A DNA stretch of 64,000 nt, from assembly GCA_027943245.1 (NCBI GenBank), contig JANDJZ010000007.1, positions 62,001 to 126,000 on the forward strand, read 5' to 3'. The stretch comes from Acanthamoeba sp. SK_2022b (taxonomy: Eukaryota; Discosea; Longamoebia; Acanthamoebidae). Below are positions 9,775 to 21,362 of this stretch, one piece after another (positions within the stretch are counted from its first letter, which is position 1; every line of letters starts with the position of its first letter). The position numbers and the translations under genes are program-made. The notes beneath the pieces were generated by a model that was not told where the DNA came from, made no database searches, and saw only the letters and a list, made by a program, of their open reading frames with translations.

Positions 9775-11322
9775 CTACAACTGCCCCGTTAGGTCGGTGG
9801 TGCCTGTGATGCGAGCTGCTTGGTCGAGATTGCTACTGGCGGAAGCACGTTGGTTGATTCGCTTGCGGCTCTTCATGATGCCCTTGTTGCCTCCCGGCTT
9901 CTTAGTGGGGTCCCGCAGGTCGTCCAGCGGCGGCGGCGGGTGATTGATATAGCGCGCGTATTCTTCGCGATTCTTCTCCACCCCCTTGGCCAGCTTGGTG
10001 TACCACTGGATGCGCAGCCGATGCTTTTCCTCGGGCGTCATGCTGCCTCGTGCCTGAGGTCAACAGGCGCGAGTAAACCGAGATGAGCGCTTTTTATGTG
10101 TTCGAAATTGGAGAGAGAGCAAACTGCTAAAGAGATGTTATACCTCCGGGCACATGTAGAACAATCGCTGAATGAGCAGCGCCATTGCCACGCTCAGGTT
10201 GAACGAATCGGTGAAACCGTACATGGGCAGGTAGACCCGCCGGTCTGCTTCCCTCAGCATCTCCTCACTCACTCCGTCGCCTAATGTACGCAAGCAAGAG
10301 GCGAGACCAGGTCAGGCGATCCCACATGGCGACCAGGTCACCCAATCACAAAGAGCTTATTAACGTGCCTTCCCGCCCGGCAATGAGTGCCACGCGCCGT
10401 GGGAGTTCAAGGATTGCGCTCCCGTCGAGGCACACTGCCTCGGCACACAAGTCGGTGGCCCAGATTTCCCTGTGCGGGTAGAGGTGACGAGATTGCGTCA
10501 ATGCCGATTGTGTGAGCAGGACAGGCCCGGGGGAAAGGGAGCGAGTGACGCACCTGCCATCTGCCCGAAGAGCGTCTATACATTCTCGAGTGGTGTGGAA
10601 TGTGCGGATCGAGAGCCAGTCGTCAGCTTTCTGAGCGTTCGTGGGTAATCAGGGCCCACACTCCCCCACCACTGTCAATGCCGAGCACAAACGGGATGCG
10701 CACCATCGTGACATTTCGGTTGAGACACTCGTTCTTCTTGCGCTGGTCGGGCGGATTAACCAACCACACGTTCTGCACACTGTGAGCCGAGAAAGAGGGA
10801 GGAGATCAGAGTGCGGCGAGCTCGGGCCACGAGCTAACGCGAGTTTCCCACCCGTGGCTAACCTACCCGAGGCATTCGGCTGTGCGGAGGATGGCGTGCT
10901 GGTTGAGATTGTCAATGCACCGCTCGAGCACCAGCAGGATCCTACTCGTGCGCTGAGAGAGGACTGGCCGCGGAACAAGAACAATACAGCAATAAGGGGA
11001 GGTGAGCTGCTTCATGAACGCGTGCACAGCCGACCAAGGCTTGGCAAAGAGGCTGTGATGAGGAACGCACTGTGCTCTGCTCGGCGGAGCCTTCGAGGAG
11101 CTTCGACGCCATGAGGAGGGCCCTCACTTGAGGGGACGAGCAGTGGTCCGACTGGGGAGAGATGCATTGGCGCAAGAAGCAAGACGCAAACAGGGCGAAG
11201 CAACAAAAGGGCAAACCTGCGGGAGGAGCCTTCTTGTTCGCCTTGCCGGTGAACGCACGCCAGGCTTTCGTGCTTTCTATCAGCTTGACGAACGTGCTCC
11301 TTGACACCACACGCTCCTCCAA
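9775..11322 (-). CDS. TrmH/SpoU-family RNA 2'-O-ribose methyltransferase
   Basis: Spliced exons give LLVLERCIDNLNQHAILRTAECLGV (motif 1, NxxAIxRTA), then IWATDL, RVALIAGREGDGVSEEML (motif 2) and YGFTDSFNLSVAMALLI (motif 3). Together these are the three signatures of the SPOUT alpha/beta-knot class. The C-terminal exon (10053-9775, EEKHRLRIQWYTKLAKG) resembles the TrmH C-tail, so tRNA Gm18-type methylation is the best guess, using S-adenosylmethionine. The N-terminal exon starts at 11322 (MEERVVSRSTFVKLIEST). The intron between GREG and DGVSEE (10281-10368) appears to use a GC donor (AAG|GCACGT), because no GT donor gives the conserved spacing. The start and first two introns are less certain. 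Confidence 0.8.
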
Positions 11323-12104
11323 CGCCTGCTCGGGTGCAGCACAAATTTAATCTTTATTTACTGGGATAAAATAAATAATATTCCAATTTATTTATTTATT
11401 TTTTCAAAAAAAAAAAATCGCTTATTGCCGCCTCCTGTCGGGACAGCACCTTGGTGGCCGAGTTGTGAAGCAGCACGCGCACTCTCTGCACGTCATTGAG
11501 ATTTGTCGAATCGGCAGCGAGAACTCGGGTTACATAACTGATATTGGAGAGATCATCATTTATCATGGCCTCTCCGAGCGCTGAATCTATGTGGGGCTTT
11601 GCTCCTTCCTCCTGCCATGTATCATCTCGCTCCATCCCAATTTAATTTCCAACACCAAACCGCAAACTGTTTCCTCTTGAACGAATTTGGCGCAGGAAAA
11701 AATATTGAATAATAAAAAGAAAATGAAATCGGGAGCACCTTTTGCCGCTAGATGAAATGCCATAATCAGGGAGCTTGCCCAATGAATCCACACGAGGTTT
11801 CAAAGCGCCGGTGAGAAATCAGAGTAAAGGCGTTTTGGCTCTGGTGGCACAACAAGCGAGGCCAAATCCGCTTACGCGAGCTGGCGTGTAGAGCCCTCTG
11901 TGGCGTTCGTTCTCCGGGCCGGAGCACAAGAAGGAGTCTCCGGTTCATCTTCCGAGTTCTCACTTCGCACAAAACCGGTGACAACTTCACTCTCCTCGAC
12001 TCACTCTCCTTCAGCAGCGCCTACACGGCCGCCCACACAAAAGGAGGCCGCACATCGCACTTGTATTACCACAACACTCACTCCTCAGTAACACTCCGCC
12101 CTTG
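11323..12104. other. AT-rich intergenic stretch, no clear gene; possible degenerate ankyrin-like fragments
   Basis: About 11340-11800 is markedly richer in A/T than its surroundings, with runs such as ATTTATTTATTT and a 12-A tract near 11407. On the minus strand, short frames encode AFHLAAKG and later HIDSALGEAMINDD, which faintly recall ankyrin repeats, but no frame is long and codon bias is absent. The part from 11800 to 12104 is normal in composition and probably holds the promoter of the small + strand gene. Confidence 0.3.
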
Positions 12105-12302
12105 ATGTCGTCCACCCCTGCCGCGTTTCCCCCTGTCGACCTGGCTCGTGCGAGCAAGCCGCACCTCCTCAAGGTCCCCTCGAGCGAAAGTAACCTTGTG
12201 TGCCTCGGCACTCACCTGGCCCACCAGCACGACCTCGACGAGTCCCACCCCACGCAGAACAAGCTGCACTCGCCCCTTCAGCTCGTCCTCATGTTCGACT
12301 GA
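12105..12302 (+). CDS. Small hypothetical protein (65 aa)
   Basis: This single-exon frame runs from ATG at 12105 to TGA at 12302. Its codons are overwhelmingly C/G-ending, like the proven exons here and unlike random frames in the window. The protein is His/Leu/Ser-rich (KVPSSESNLVCLGTHLAHQH, then a terminal LQLVLMFD) with no signal peptide or TM segment. I do not recognise it. It lies convergent with the PX-domain gene, 192 bp from that gene's stop. It could be the last exon of a longer gene, but no upstream exon was found. Confidence 0.4.
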   Translation: MSSTPAAFPPVDLARASKPHLLKVPSSESNLVCLGTHLAHQHDLDESHPTQNKLHSPLQLVLMFD

Positions 12303-12494
12303 GGCCTAGCTTCAACCTGCCGGCCACTTCAAGCCCTCTGCGCTTGATTTATTTTTTTGCGCTGTTTCCAATGAAGTTAAGGAGACAAGGGAAGTGCTCC
12401 CTCTCTCCTTCTTTACCTCGACCTTGCCACTTTGCGCAATGTTCTCCCACTTCCTCCCTGCAATAGTCGCTGTTGCTGCTGATGCGAGCCCACG

Positions 12495-13835
12495 TCACAC
12501 CAGCTCGGCGAGGTCGAACGGAAGGACTGCGTCGGTTCCCTTGTCGCCCACCTGCGTCGGAGCAAAGAAGCGGAGGAGCGCCACGCGCGCCTTCTTGTTG
12601 GACATCATCACCGGCGCTTTCTCGCTCACGGCCTGCACGTACTTTTGCAGCTCTCTCTGTGCCACAGGGCCCACCACCGCGCGTCAGTTCAGGCCCTTGC
12701 CTTGTACAAGGACCCCACCACGACAGTACCTGACGTTGTTCGATGAAGTGGTCTTTGAGGTTGCCTTGTATCTTCTTCCCGGGAAGCGCGTGGGCAAAGG
12801 TGAACGACGCCTTCTTGGCCTGCGAGTTGAAGTCGTGAAACTGCTTGTACCGTCGGTAGACCGTCCAACTGGCACCGTTCCACACCACGTTGATCTCATA
12901 CACCTGCGATGATGATGAGCGCTGTCAGGGCTGGTCAGTACTGTATAGACACGCTGTCGTCGTACCGTGTAGGCATTCCCCAAAAACTCCTTCTTGAGAC
13001 TGCCCGTCAGCGTGAAGCTGATCTGATGCGAGGTGTGCGACGATGTTGCCTGGAGCGCGCCGGAGGACCCACCACTCACACCACCGAGCGCGCCCCCCTT
13101 TCGCCGTCGCTGCTCCTCTTCCTCGAGGACGCGTTTCTTTTGCTGGGCAATGTACTCGTCCTCCCTGCGTTGATGCTCCTTCTCGCGCTCCCGCTCCGCT
13201 CGCTTTTGCTCCTCGGTCAACGCTGTAGGGTCGTCGTCGACGGCCAGCAGGGCACTCACGCCCTGTCCGATGCCCTTCAGGTAGTCCTTGGACGTTTCCT
13301 TCAATAGGTCAGCAATCGAGTCATCGTTGCCAGCGTTGTTCGAACTCGCAATGTAGGGTCGTGTGGCAGAAGACGGCGTGTCGTATGGCGGGTTTCCTGT
13401 CCTGTTCGGATGACTGTAGTGGGCAGCTGGTGGCTGGGAATAGGGTGCAGGCCTGTAGGGCACCACAGGTGCCTGCGTGGCCGGCCGTGGAGGCAGCGCT
13501 GGCGTTGGGGCTGCCGGTGCCGCGGCTGGCGGTGGTGGGCGTGGCGGCGCGAAGCTGGGCAGTTGCGGTTGTGCGTGCTGTTGTTGGTAGTGGCCGTAGG
13601 AAGCCGGTGGTGGGGACAGAGGTCGACTGGCAGCGTAGAAGGGTGGGTAGGGCTGGCCTGCCGGCGGCGGGTAGCCCGGGGCCAAAGCCGGACGTGCCGG
13701 GATGCGAGGAGGAGGCTGGACCGCCGGAAGTGGCCCGCCCCCCGGCCTGCGGGGTAGTGGTGGTGCCGCCTGCATGCAGATGTTGATGCCTCTTTCGATC
13801 TTGATGGAGCTGAGTGGCCAAAGAAAAGGAGCCAC
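12495..13835 (-). CDS. Proline-rich PX-domain protein (sorting-nexin-like)
   Basis: Exon A (13835-12966) encodes a long Pro/Ala/Gln/Tyr-rich low-complexity arm, then a charged coiled-coil-like segment (EEQKRAEREREKEHQRREDE) and the start of a PX domain (ISFTLTGSLKKEFLGNAYT). Exon B (12903-12730) gives VYEINVVWNG, the phosphoinositide-binding RRYKQFHDF and PGKKIQGNLKDHFIEQRQ. Exon C (12656-12495) gives RELQKYVQAV and the end. The PX fold binds membrane phosphoinositides, usually PI3P on endosomes, through the RRY(K) basic pair. The domain is C-terminal and no BAR domain follows. The Pro-rich arm could bind SH3 or WW domains. The start is uncertain: 13835 or the later ATG at 13775. Confidence 0.8.
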
Positions 13836-14003
13836 AAACGAAGGAAGAACCGGAGCAGACGGTTAAGGTTGGTGAGCTTGGGGGTTGTTGCGGGTCGAAA
13901 ATGAAGGTGATAGCTTTCGCTGTGCGACCAAAAAGAGTATTGCTTTTCCGTCGACTCTCCATAAAATAACAAGAACACGCGACGTCGGGCAACAGCCAAA
14001 CGA

Positions 14004-17000
14004 CTAGTAGTTGACCGACATCTTGAGCTCGCTCGGAGGGGGCGCTGAGGGCGCGACGTCGATCATGTCGCGGCTTCGTCGGAGCACCTGTTGGTCGGAA
14101 AGGGTGAGGTACTCCTCGGTCATGGCACGCAGGAGCGGTCGGGACGCGCTGCGGTCGCCGTCAGTGAGGAAGACAGCGCGTCGGGTGCGGGTCATCGGGA
14201 AGGCGGCGTCGTCATCGATGTCCTTCTTCTGATGTCCCAGCGTGCAGATCGACAGGAAGAAGACGGCCAGCATCACCACCGCCAGCGCTCCTCGTCCAAC
14301 GAACATTAAGAAGGCGGCCGGCCTATTTGTACGTTACGACAGCCCTAACGGGATCAGAACACTGCGTTGAAGGAAGAGAGCAAGGAGAACGCACGTGAGT
14401 TCCTGGCACACGTGGACCTTCATCTGCTCGTAAAGAGGGTTGAGAGTGCTGCAGTTGGAGAGGCTCTCGAGATGTCCGATCTCGTGTCGACTGAAGGCCA
14501 GCTGTTCCGTGAGATTGTTCACGTAAGGCTGCGGGGAGAACAGCCAAGGTGAGCCCCCATTCAACAGCCCTAGGCACTATTGTCGGGGCTGGGAGCGTAT
14601 ACCTGCGCGGCGATGGCGACCGAGCTGTAGTTCTGCAGAGTCGCCAACAAGGGATCCACGTTCGCCAACGCTGCTCGCACCTAAAGAAACAAGCATTGGG
14701 TGCTGTGGCCGCACATAGCTGGGACACAATGGAATTGAAGGGAATTGAGCGACTGCGGTACCTCGTGCGTGTAGGGAAGCAGAGGGTTGGCGCTGGCAGA
14801 TTGGTTACAGTAGACGTAGTAGGCCACGTACTGGGCCAACTCGGAGTTGTCAGAGGGCACCAGCGAGAGCGTGAAGTTGTCGGGAGCGGAGCACAGGTCT
14901 GACGTGAACACAGCCGGCGGGAGATAGGCCACCATCTCCAGGCCCGCAAGGAGGATCGCTACGTACAGCATCGCCATCAACCTATTGCGCCGTGCATGTT
15001 ACATGTGACGTCCGCAAGCTTGTTGGCTCGAGCGAAGGGCGAGATCGGGTACCAGGTCTGCAGACGTGGCTTGCAGATGGCCAGCAGGGAGAGCAGACAT
15101 GCCAAGACCATCCACGCGCAAGTGATGTTGAAGTAGATGAACCTGCCTAGCTCGACCTTGTCCACCACGGTCTCTATGACTGGCAAGTAGTCGTTGATCT
15201 CGTTCTGGATGGTATGGTATGAGTCCATCTGGCCCGACAGATCGTCGGTCTGCTGCGCCCAGTTCTCATAGACCGCCTGGAAGCCCGGCGGAACCATTAG
15301 GTAGTCCAACACCCGGGAGAGCGCCGGAGAGACCTCGTCGCGAATGAAGTCGCCGATGGCGGCCTGGTCAAAATGGCCGAGCGCAGTGATGAACTGGATG
15401 AAGGAGCCCATTTCAAACGACGCCGGCAGGTACAGCTCATAGCTGGCCTTCATCTGCACAGAAATGTGTGCCGTCAGAACCCGCTCGCTCGTCGTACATA
15501 GGTGGAGCTCTGTACCAGCAAGGCGTCGCGGCTGACGGCCGCAGGCAGGGTCCCGGTGGCGTTGTATTGGATCAACTTCTGCACGAGCTGCTGCACGGAC
15601 GGCAAAGCGTTGATGGCGTCGCCCTTCGAGGTGTAATTTTGCTGCAACAACGGATGGCCACGGCCGTGAGCCATTATTAATTGACTGCCCCAAAGGAAGG
15701 CGACACGCGGCCGTGGATCTAGTCCGTACTTGGATCTGATGGGCCAGGGAGGCGACATCATTGGGGTAGGGGGGGTTGGCGCCACCGGCCGCTACTCCCT
15801 GCACGAGCGAGGTCTCGATCGGAAGCAGAGACTGTCGAATGCTCTCCTCCATAGTCGCCAGGTCGTCGTAGACGGCTTGCGTTGTGTTCATCACTGCGCC
15901 ATGAAACGCAAGGTCACACACGCAAGGTCTGTGAGGCAGGGTCACGAGCCCATTGGCCACAGCAAGTTGGGTGGCGTGGCGTACGCGGAGATTGGAGCTG
16001 ATGGACGGTCGACATCAACGACACAAGCAGGGAAAACTTGGCAGTGTCTACGAAATGATCAAGGCGAACGCTGGAGTTGAGATCCACCAGAGCTTCCGAG
16101 ACCTGTGTGCGCTCACCCACAGCGTCAGTTCTCGCCTCCCCCCTTCACACATTAACCCAGGCCAACGCTACCGCGGTTGTGTCCGGCATGCTTATGAGCG
16201 AGGCGTTCATGGCCCTGAGATCCGAGTAGAGGAGTGGCAAGGCAGTAGGCAATTCAATGACCTGCTGCTGTGCCCACGAGGTCAGTCGCTCCCTGAAATC
16301 TGGTATTGGACCGGTGAAGTGGTTGGTGCATGGGGTGAGCAAACACTGGGCCTGTCTCAGCTCTCTGGCACGCAGAAGGGCGTACTCTCGAGGTTGGGCA
16401 GGAGATCGAGGGAGTTGGCCAACTGAGCTGCCGAGGTGCTGAGCGTCAGGACATCGTTTCTTGAGTTGCGACACGGACGATCCGAGAGCAGTGAGAAACT
16501 GTCTGTGACGAGAAAGCCGGTGTGTTGTACCTGATCTCAGCGAATGTCTCGTTGAGCCGGCTAACTCCGTGCAGTCCAGCTCGGCTCATATTCAACAGCG
16601 TTTCCACATCGCCGAACGCATTCTCCACATACTCTGAGCAGGCAGGGTGAGACAGACTCTGCCGGCTCGTTGCTAGGCGTTCAACAAAGACGTACTGTTC
16701 GCCTCGTCTACCGGCCCGAATGACTGGTCTACGAAGGTGAAGAAGTCGTACGAGGCCAGCCACGTCACAACCACGACGCCGCTTCACGAAAGGAAAAGAC
16801 GGTTCAGCGTGAGGAGCGCGCCTTGGATTGGCATACCAGTGGTGTTGGGAAAGCCAGGACATGACGACGCACATTGCGGCCAACATGATGACGAAGGTGA
16901 CTACGTGAACGCAGCGGACCCACTTTGGGGTGCGTCGGCGATGCCTCGCAGGACCACCGCGACGATCGGGCGTCGGGAAGGAGTCAAAATCGTCGCTGTC

Positions 17001-17597
17001 CTCGTCATACACCCTGCTCGCGTGACCGATCGCGATACTCCATGATGAATTGAAGCCCGCAAAGGCGAGCATTTGGGATAGGGAGCACCTAGGTACCTGT
17101 GGGAACGGCAGCAGGCCCGCACGCACTTGCGAATGGCAAGCAGCACGCCCAGCAGCAGCGTCACCGCGACCACGACAGCACCAGGCACCACGAACCAAAT
17201 CATCGTCTGCGGATCACCATTCAGCACTTAGTGCCTCGGAGCAAAGTGCGGTGAGGAGCGGGCAGGAGGTCCACCTGGTCGTAGGACCATGACTGGGGGT
17301 CAAAGCGGTTGCCGGACTGACCAAGGGTCAGGTCCAGGTGTGGTAGTCCGTGCAGAAACGACACGATGCTGTCGGCGTTAAACTCGTGGGTCAGAGTAGA
17401 GCAGTCCACCCCTATGGCAAGAGATTAACGTCAAGAGGAGTTCGCAAAGGATAGTAGCCTAGGTACCGATGATGCGCTACGCAGGAAGATGAAGATTACA
17501 TCGCACTTGAAAATAATGAATGAATGAGAATGAATCTCACATTACCTACAATGAGAACGACGAACAGGAAGGCCAAGGGGGCCGCGAGGTGGGCCAT
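14004..17597 (-). CDS. Five-TM prominin-like membrane glycoprotein
   Basis: A signal peptide (MAHLAAPLAFLFVVLIVG, start 17597) is followed by an ectodomain. TM1 (MIWFVVPGAVVVAVTLLLGV) runs into a Cys-rich cytoplasmic turn (RKCVRACCR), and TM2 (VVTFVIMLAAMCVVMSWL) follows. A large extracellular loop of several hundred residues rich in helix-forming segments leads to TM3 (NITCAWMVLACLLSLLAIC) and TM4 (MLYVAILLAGLEMVAYL). A second big loop precedes TM5 (GALAVVMLAVFFLSICTLG), and a Ser/Asp-rich tail ends at TAG 14004-14006. Signal peptide, five TMs, two large loops and a Cys-rich turn after TM1 are the prominin/CD133 plan. The primary sequence is too divergent to be sure by eye; a tweety-like channel is the alternative. 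About nine introns are visible. Prominins sit on plasma-membrane protrusions. Confidence 0.6.
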
Positions 17598-18131
17598 TGC
17601 GTGCCTTCTGCTTCGTGCACGTGCTGTTTAGAGGCAAGTACGAGGCCAGAGCGAACGTTTATTGGCGAATAGCATTTCCCTTTTCCTTTTTGTGCCACTG
17701 ACAAAGGAAACAATGCGTGGCACGAAGGACGCTGTGTGGGTGTCGAGAGCGCGTGCCCTGTGATACTGTGAGTGTAGTCGGCAGAGTGCTCCCCATGAAA
17801 CGTCGTTCCACTTACTGCTGCTATATTCGCACATAGTGCTCCTGCAACAAGGCAAGTACCACAACGTACCACAGTATTGAGCCAGCTGACGGGATCATAG
17901 CAGCTCTCCGCCCATAATCGCCCACCTTCACAGCCCTATTGCGTCGGTCTCCCTGATCCCAGCTCTCTTAGCGGATTTTCCCGGCTCTCTTCATGGGCTG
18001 GCCGTGTCGGCCTTGGGCCAATGGCGCCACTCCAAGTCCCTTAAATATCAGACGGCAGTGTCGCCAAACATACTCAACAAGCCACTCCCTGCCCCTAACA
18101 GCTCAACAACCTATCCTACCACCGACCCCCC
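17598..18131. promoter_or_regulatory. Divergent promoter between prominin-like and beta-helix genes
   Basis: This 534-bp spacer separates two divergent secretory-pathway genes. On the + strand a TTAAATAT sequence near 18041-18048 lies about 90 bp before the ATG and could be a TATA-like element. No ORF with coding-like composition occurs in it. Confidence 0.4.
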
Positions 18132-18931
18132 ATGGCCCGCACAACACTGATCCTGGTGATTTCCACCTTCCTCCTGGCCTTTGTCGTCACCGCCCGCGCC
18201 CAGTCGTCTCTGTGGGTGCAGCCCGGCGGATGTGACGCATCTACGTGCGGCTCCTCTTGCAACGGAACATTCGACTGCCCTCTCGACACCATCCAGGCGG
18301 CCCTTGACGAGCTGCCCTATGGCGGTACAGTTCTGCTATTCCCGGGCACCTACTCTGGCGCTGGTAACTCCAACATCACACTCAAGGCCGGTCAGTACAC
18401 CATCAAGTAAGTGCTCTTCTGATCTCGCCGTTGTCTTAAGAGAACAAGACTTCTAACCCGACCTATGATCATCATAGCTCTGGCCAGGGCGTGCAGCTGG
18501 CGACCATTGATTGCGGCGGCAACCCTGGCTTCTCGGTCGAGAACGGTAACGCTATCATTGCCGGTGTGATCGTCAACAACTGCCAGAGGCCCAACGGCAA
18601 CGGTGGCGCCTTCTTCGCTCGCTACGCCAACATTGCGCTGCAGGACGTCAAGGTGACCAACAGCGGCGCTGACAAGGGTGCTGCCTTCTACCTCGAGAAC
18701 GGAAGCGGTACGATCGCTCGCAGCTACTTCACCTCCAACACTGCTACCACCACTGGCGGCGGCATCTACGTCACCGGCAGCCAGCTCGACCTCATCGAGT
18801 CCAACATGACCGGCAACTCGCCCAACGACATCGCTTGCGCTGGTGCCACCATCAACCAGCCCAGGCCCGACATCGCCACTGGTGAAGTCGAGTGCCTCAG
18901 CGGCTGCAACTCCCCTCTCTGCTCTGCTTAA
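18132..18931 (+). CDS. Secreted right-handed beta-helix (pectin-lyase-fold) protein
   Basis: A classical signal peptide (MARTTLILVISTFLLAFVVTARA) precedes a Cys-containing N-terminus and the phrase FDCPLDTIQAALDELPYGGT, typical of the first turn in parallel beta-helix proteins. Repeating Gly/Asn/Thr-rich rungs follow (GGAFFARYANIALQDVKVTN, KGAAFYLENGSG, TGGGIYVTGSQL), similar to polymorphic outer membrane protein repeats (GG[A/I]xx). One intron at 18407-18477 is clear: ATCAA|GTAAGT to ATAG|CTCT, making TINSGQG. The mature protein is about 215 aa and ends CLSGCNSPLCSA, a Cys-rich tail. No pectinolytic catalytic residues can be assigned, so a surface or secreted adhesive role is as likely as an enzyme. 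Confidence 0.75.
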
Positions 18932-19195
18932 ACTCGCGATGTCGAGTTCGCTTTCCAACCAATACAGCAACGTTTTCTTTTTCTTTCACACTTTCCTGCC
19001 TATTTCTTTTCTTAATTCTCCTTGGCACTGATATGGTAACGTACCCCAACGTTGCCCGCACGCCGTCGTTTGGTGACTTGAGTCTCGACTACGCAGGAGT
19101 TGGTAAGGTCGCCGCTCCTCATAATCTTCCACACAATCTTCTCAATTTGCAACTTTTTTAAATCTGTCTCCCTCTTGCAGGTCCTCAGAGAAAAG

Positions 19196-20983
19196 ATGGA
19201 GCCGCACCCCACCAACAACATGGGCCCCGAGAAGAGGGATTTCACGTACATCGTCATCGGCTGCGGTGGCATCGGTAGCGCTGCCCTGTATTGGCTCTCT
19301 ACTCAGGTCCCAGGCGAGGAGGTGCTTGGCATCGAGCGCTTCGAGCTGGGCCACGTCAACGGCGGCTCGCAGGATCACTCCCGCATTATCCGCCTCAGGT
19401 ACCACCTCCTCGCCTTGATATCGAGAGCTGCTCTCCCTCGCTGACGTCACTGTCCAGCTATGACGAGCAGTGCTACACCACGCTGGCACCCCACATGTAC
19501 ACCGCGTGGAAGGCCGTCGAGGATGAGTCGGGCGTCGACCTTGTTCACAAGACCGGAGCCCTGGTCTTCGGCCCCAAGTCAGGCACCGAAGTGGACAAGG
19601 TACTGCCTATCTCCTTCTTTGGGCATACCTACCTACTATGGACCTAGGTTGGGCCACCCGCATGCGCTGACGCATGTGAATGCATGCCGTGATCCACCCG
19701 CACAACAGTACATCGATACGATGAGGAAGCAGGGCATGCCCCACACCGTCCTGTCCGGCGAGGAGGTCAGGAAGAGGTTCCCCCAATTCAACTTGACCGA
19801 CGCCGACCACGCCGTGTACCAGGCCGACGGTGGCCTCGTCGACGCTCGCAAGGGAAACGCCGCCCACATTGCCTTGGCCAGAGTACGCGTCGAGCCTCAA
19901 CCGATCCCGCCACCTCACAGCGGCTGAACCTTTCTCGTGTGGCCGCGCATCAGGCCAGGGGCGTTCGTATCAGCCCGAACACGATCGTGGAGCTCATCCA
20001 GCCGCTCGGCACCGAGGGCGCCAAGATCATCACCAACAAGGGCGCTTTCAGCTGCAAGAAACTCATCCTCGCCAGCGGAGCTTGGACCAAGGACATCGTC
20101 AAGTCCAGCTTTGGCCTCGACCTCCCGCTGTGGGTCACGCAGGAACAGGTGAATGGCTTGTGTCTGTCCCTTCTCTCTCGCCTGTTCTTAGCGTTCGATG
20201 TTGTTCACTCACCCTGTTGTTTGGTCGCTGGTGATCGACGTCGTAGGTGACCTACTACCATACCAACAACCTGCGCGCCTTCGCTCCCGATCGCTTCCCC
20301 GTGTGGATCTCCTACTACGACAAGAAGTGCTTCTACGGCTTCCCCGTCTACGGTGTGGCCTTCAGTTCTCCTATGAACCTTGAGGACAGGCGCCAGCATC
20401 ACACCAGCTGACGTCTGTCCGCAATGAATGTTGCAGGTGAGGTGGCCACTAAGGCCGGTCTGGATTGTGGTGGCGAGGTGGTGACGGCGAGCAGCCGCAC
20501 CTACGTGCCCGACCAGAAGGCCCAGACCACCGTGACCAACTTCCTCAAGAAGTACATTCCCGAGTCGTGCGACGAGGTCAACTTCACCAAGACCTGCCTC
20601 TACTGTCTCACCCCCGACAGGCACTTCATCATTGACAAGGTTAGGCTCAGCGGCTGTTGCAACCATCATCAGGATTCCTCCCTTGAAGCACGATTTTGAC
20701 CGGGTTTGCGTATCGTAGATGCCTGGCTTCCCTCAGGTCTCTGTGTTCGTCGGAGCCGGCCACGCTTACAAGTGGGCGTCCCTCATTGGTCTCATTCTGT
20801 CGCAGATCGCGGTCAACGGCCAGACCACCTACCCCATCGACGCCTTCAGGATCACCAGGTGCGCGCGGGCGCGCTGTGCTGGGTGACTTGCCTCTCTTCG
20901 ATCCTAACTTGTCCACACACACACACACACACAAACCACACCCCAGGCCGGCGCTCCTCAACGCCAAGACTCCCAAGCTGTGA
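19196..20983 (+). CDS. FAD-dependent oxidoreductase, sarcosine oxidase / N-methyl amino acid oxidase type
   Basis: Eight exons encode about 430 aa. The N-terminus carries the dinucleotide-binding fold IVIGCGGIGSAALYWLS, then GIERFELGHVNGGSQDHSRI, which contains the family SxDxSRI block near the covalent FAD site. VYQADGGLVDARKGNAAHI and KLILASGAWTKDI follow. The C-terminal PDRHFIIDKMPG and SVFVGAGHAYKWASLIG are the DAO-superfamily FAD ends. Junctions are clean: 19399-19457, 19600-19708, 19883-19953, 20149-20246, 20353-20436, 20640-20718 and 20859-20946. The product should oxidise a secondary N-methyl or cyclic amino acid, releasing hydrogen peroxide. The protein ends PKL, close to but outside the classical peroxisomal PTS1. 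A 5' exon at about 19034-19104 may be UTR; its frame does not join the start used here. Confidence 0.88.
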
Positions 20984-21362
20984 GGGAGCTGGACACACGC
21001 GCAGTAGACGACAAGGCAGGTGCTCGCGGCTGAGATATCTCTTGGCGCACGTGCTTTGTCCGCAGCAGCTTCTAGAAAAGCAATGAAGAAGCTGTTTGCG
21101 TCCAATTTACCCCGAGAGCCGAGCTTCCTTGACATACCCATCTCTGCGTGTCGTGTACGGCCGGCGGTACACCTTGGCCATGTCACGCACTCCACTCTCA
21201 CCCACAAGCCAGCGCAGGGTCTGCCCTTTTGCTCTCGGTTCTGCTTTTTTCGTTTCTTCTTTTTTTGGCCGAGCTGGACCACCGCCTGTTTGCTGACCAA
21301 CAGCACCCAAGGAGCATAGCAGGCACAGCAGCGAACTCGAGGACCCGCCTCCTATCTTCGAC
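20984..21362 (+). other. Intergenic region before OCA2-like gene
   Basis: This 379-bp spacer holds the 3' end of the oxidase gene and the promoter/5' UTR of the permease gene. A T-rich run (21246-21268) is the only marked feature. No gene is apparent. Confidence 0.4.

Noticed and set aside
18132..18931. Pectate lyase enzyme call for the beta-helix protein
   Set aside because: The fold signature is present but no catalytic residues of pectinolytic enzymes can be identified; only the fold is called.
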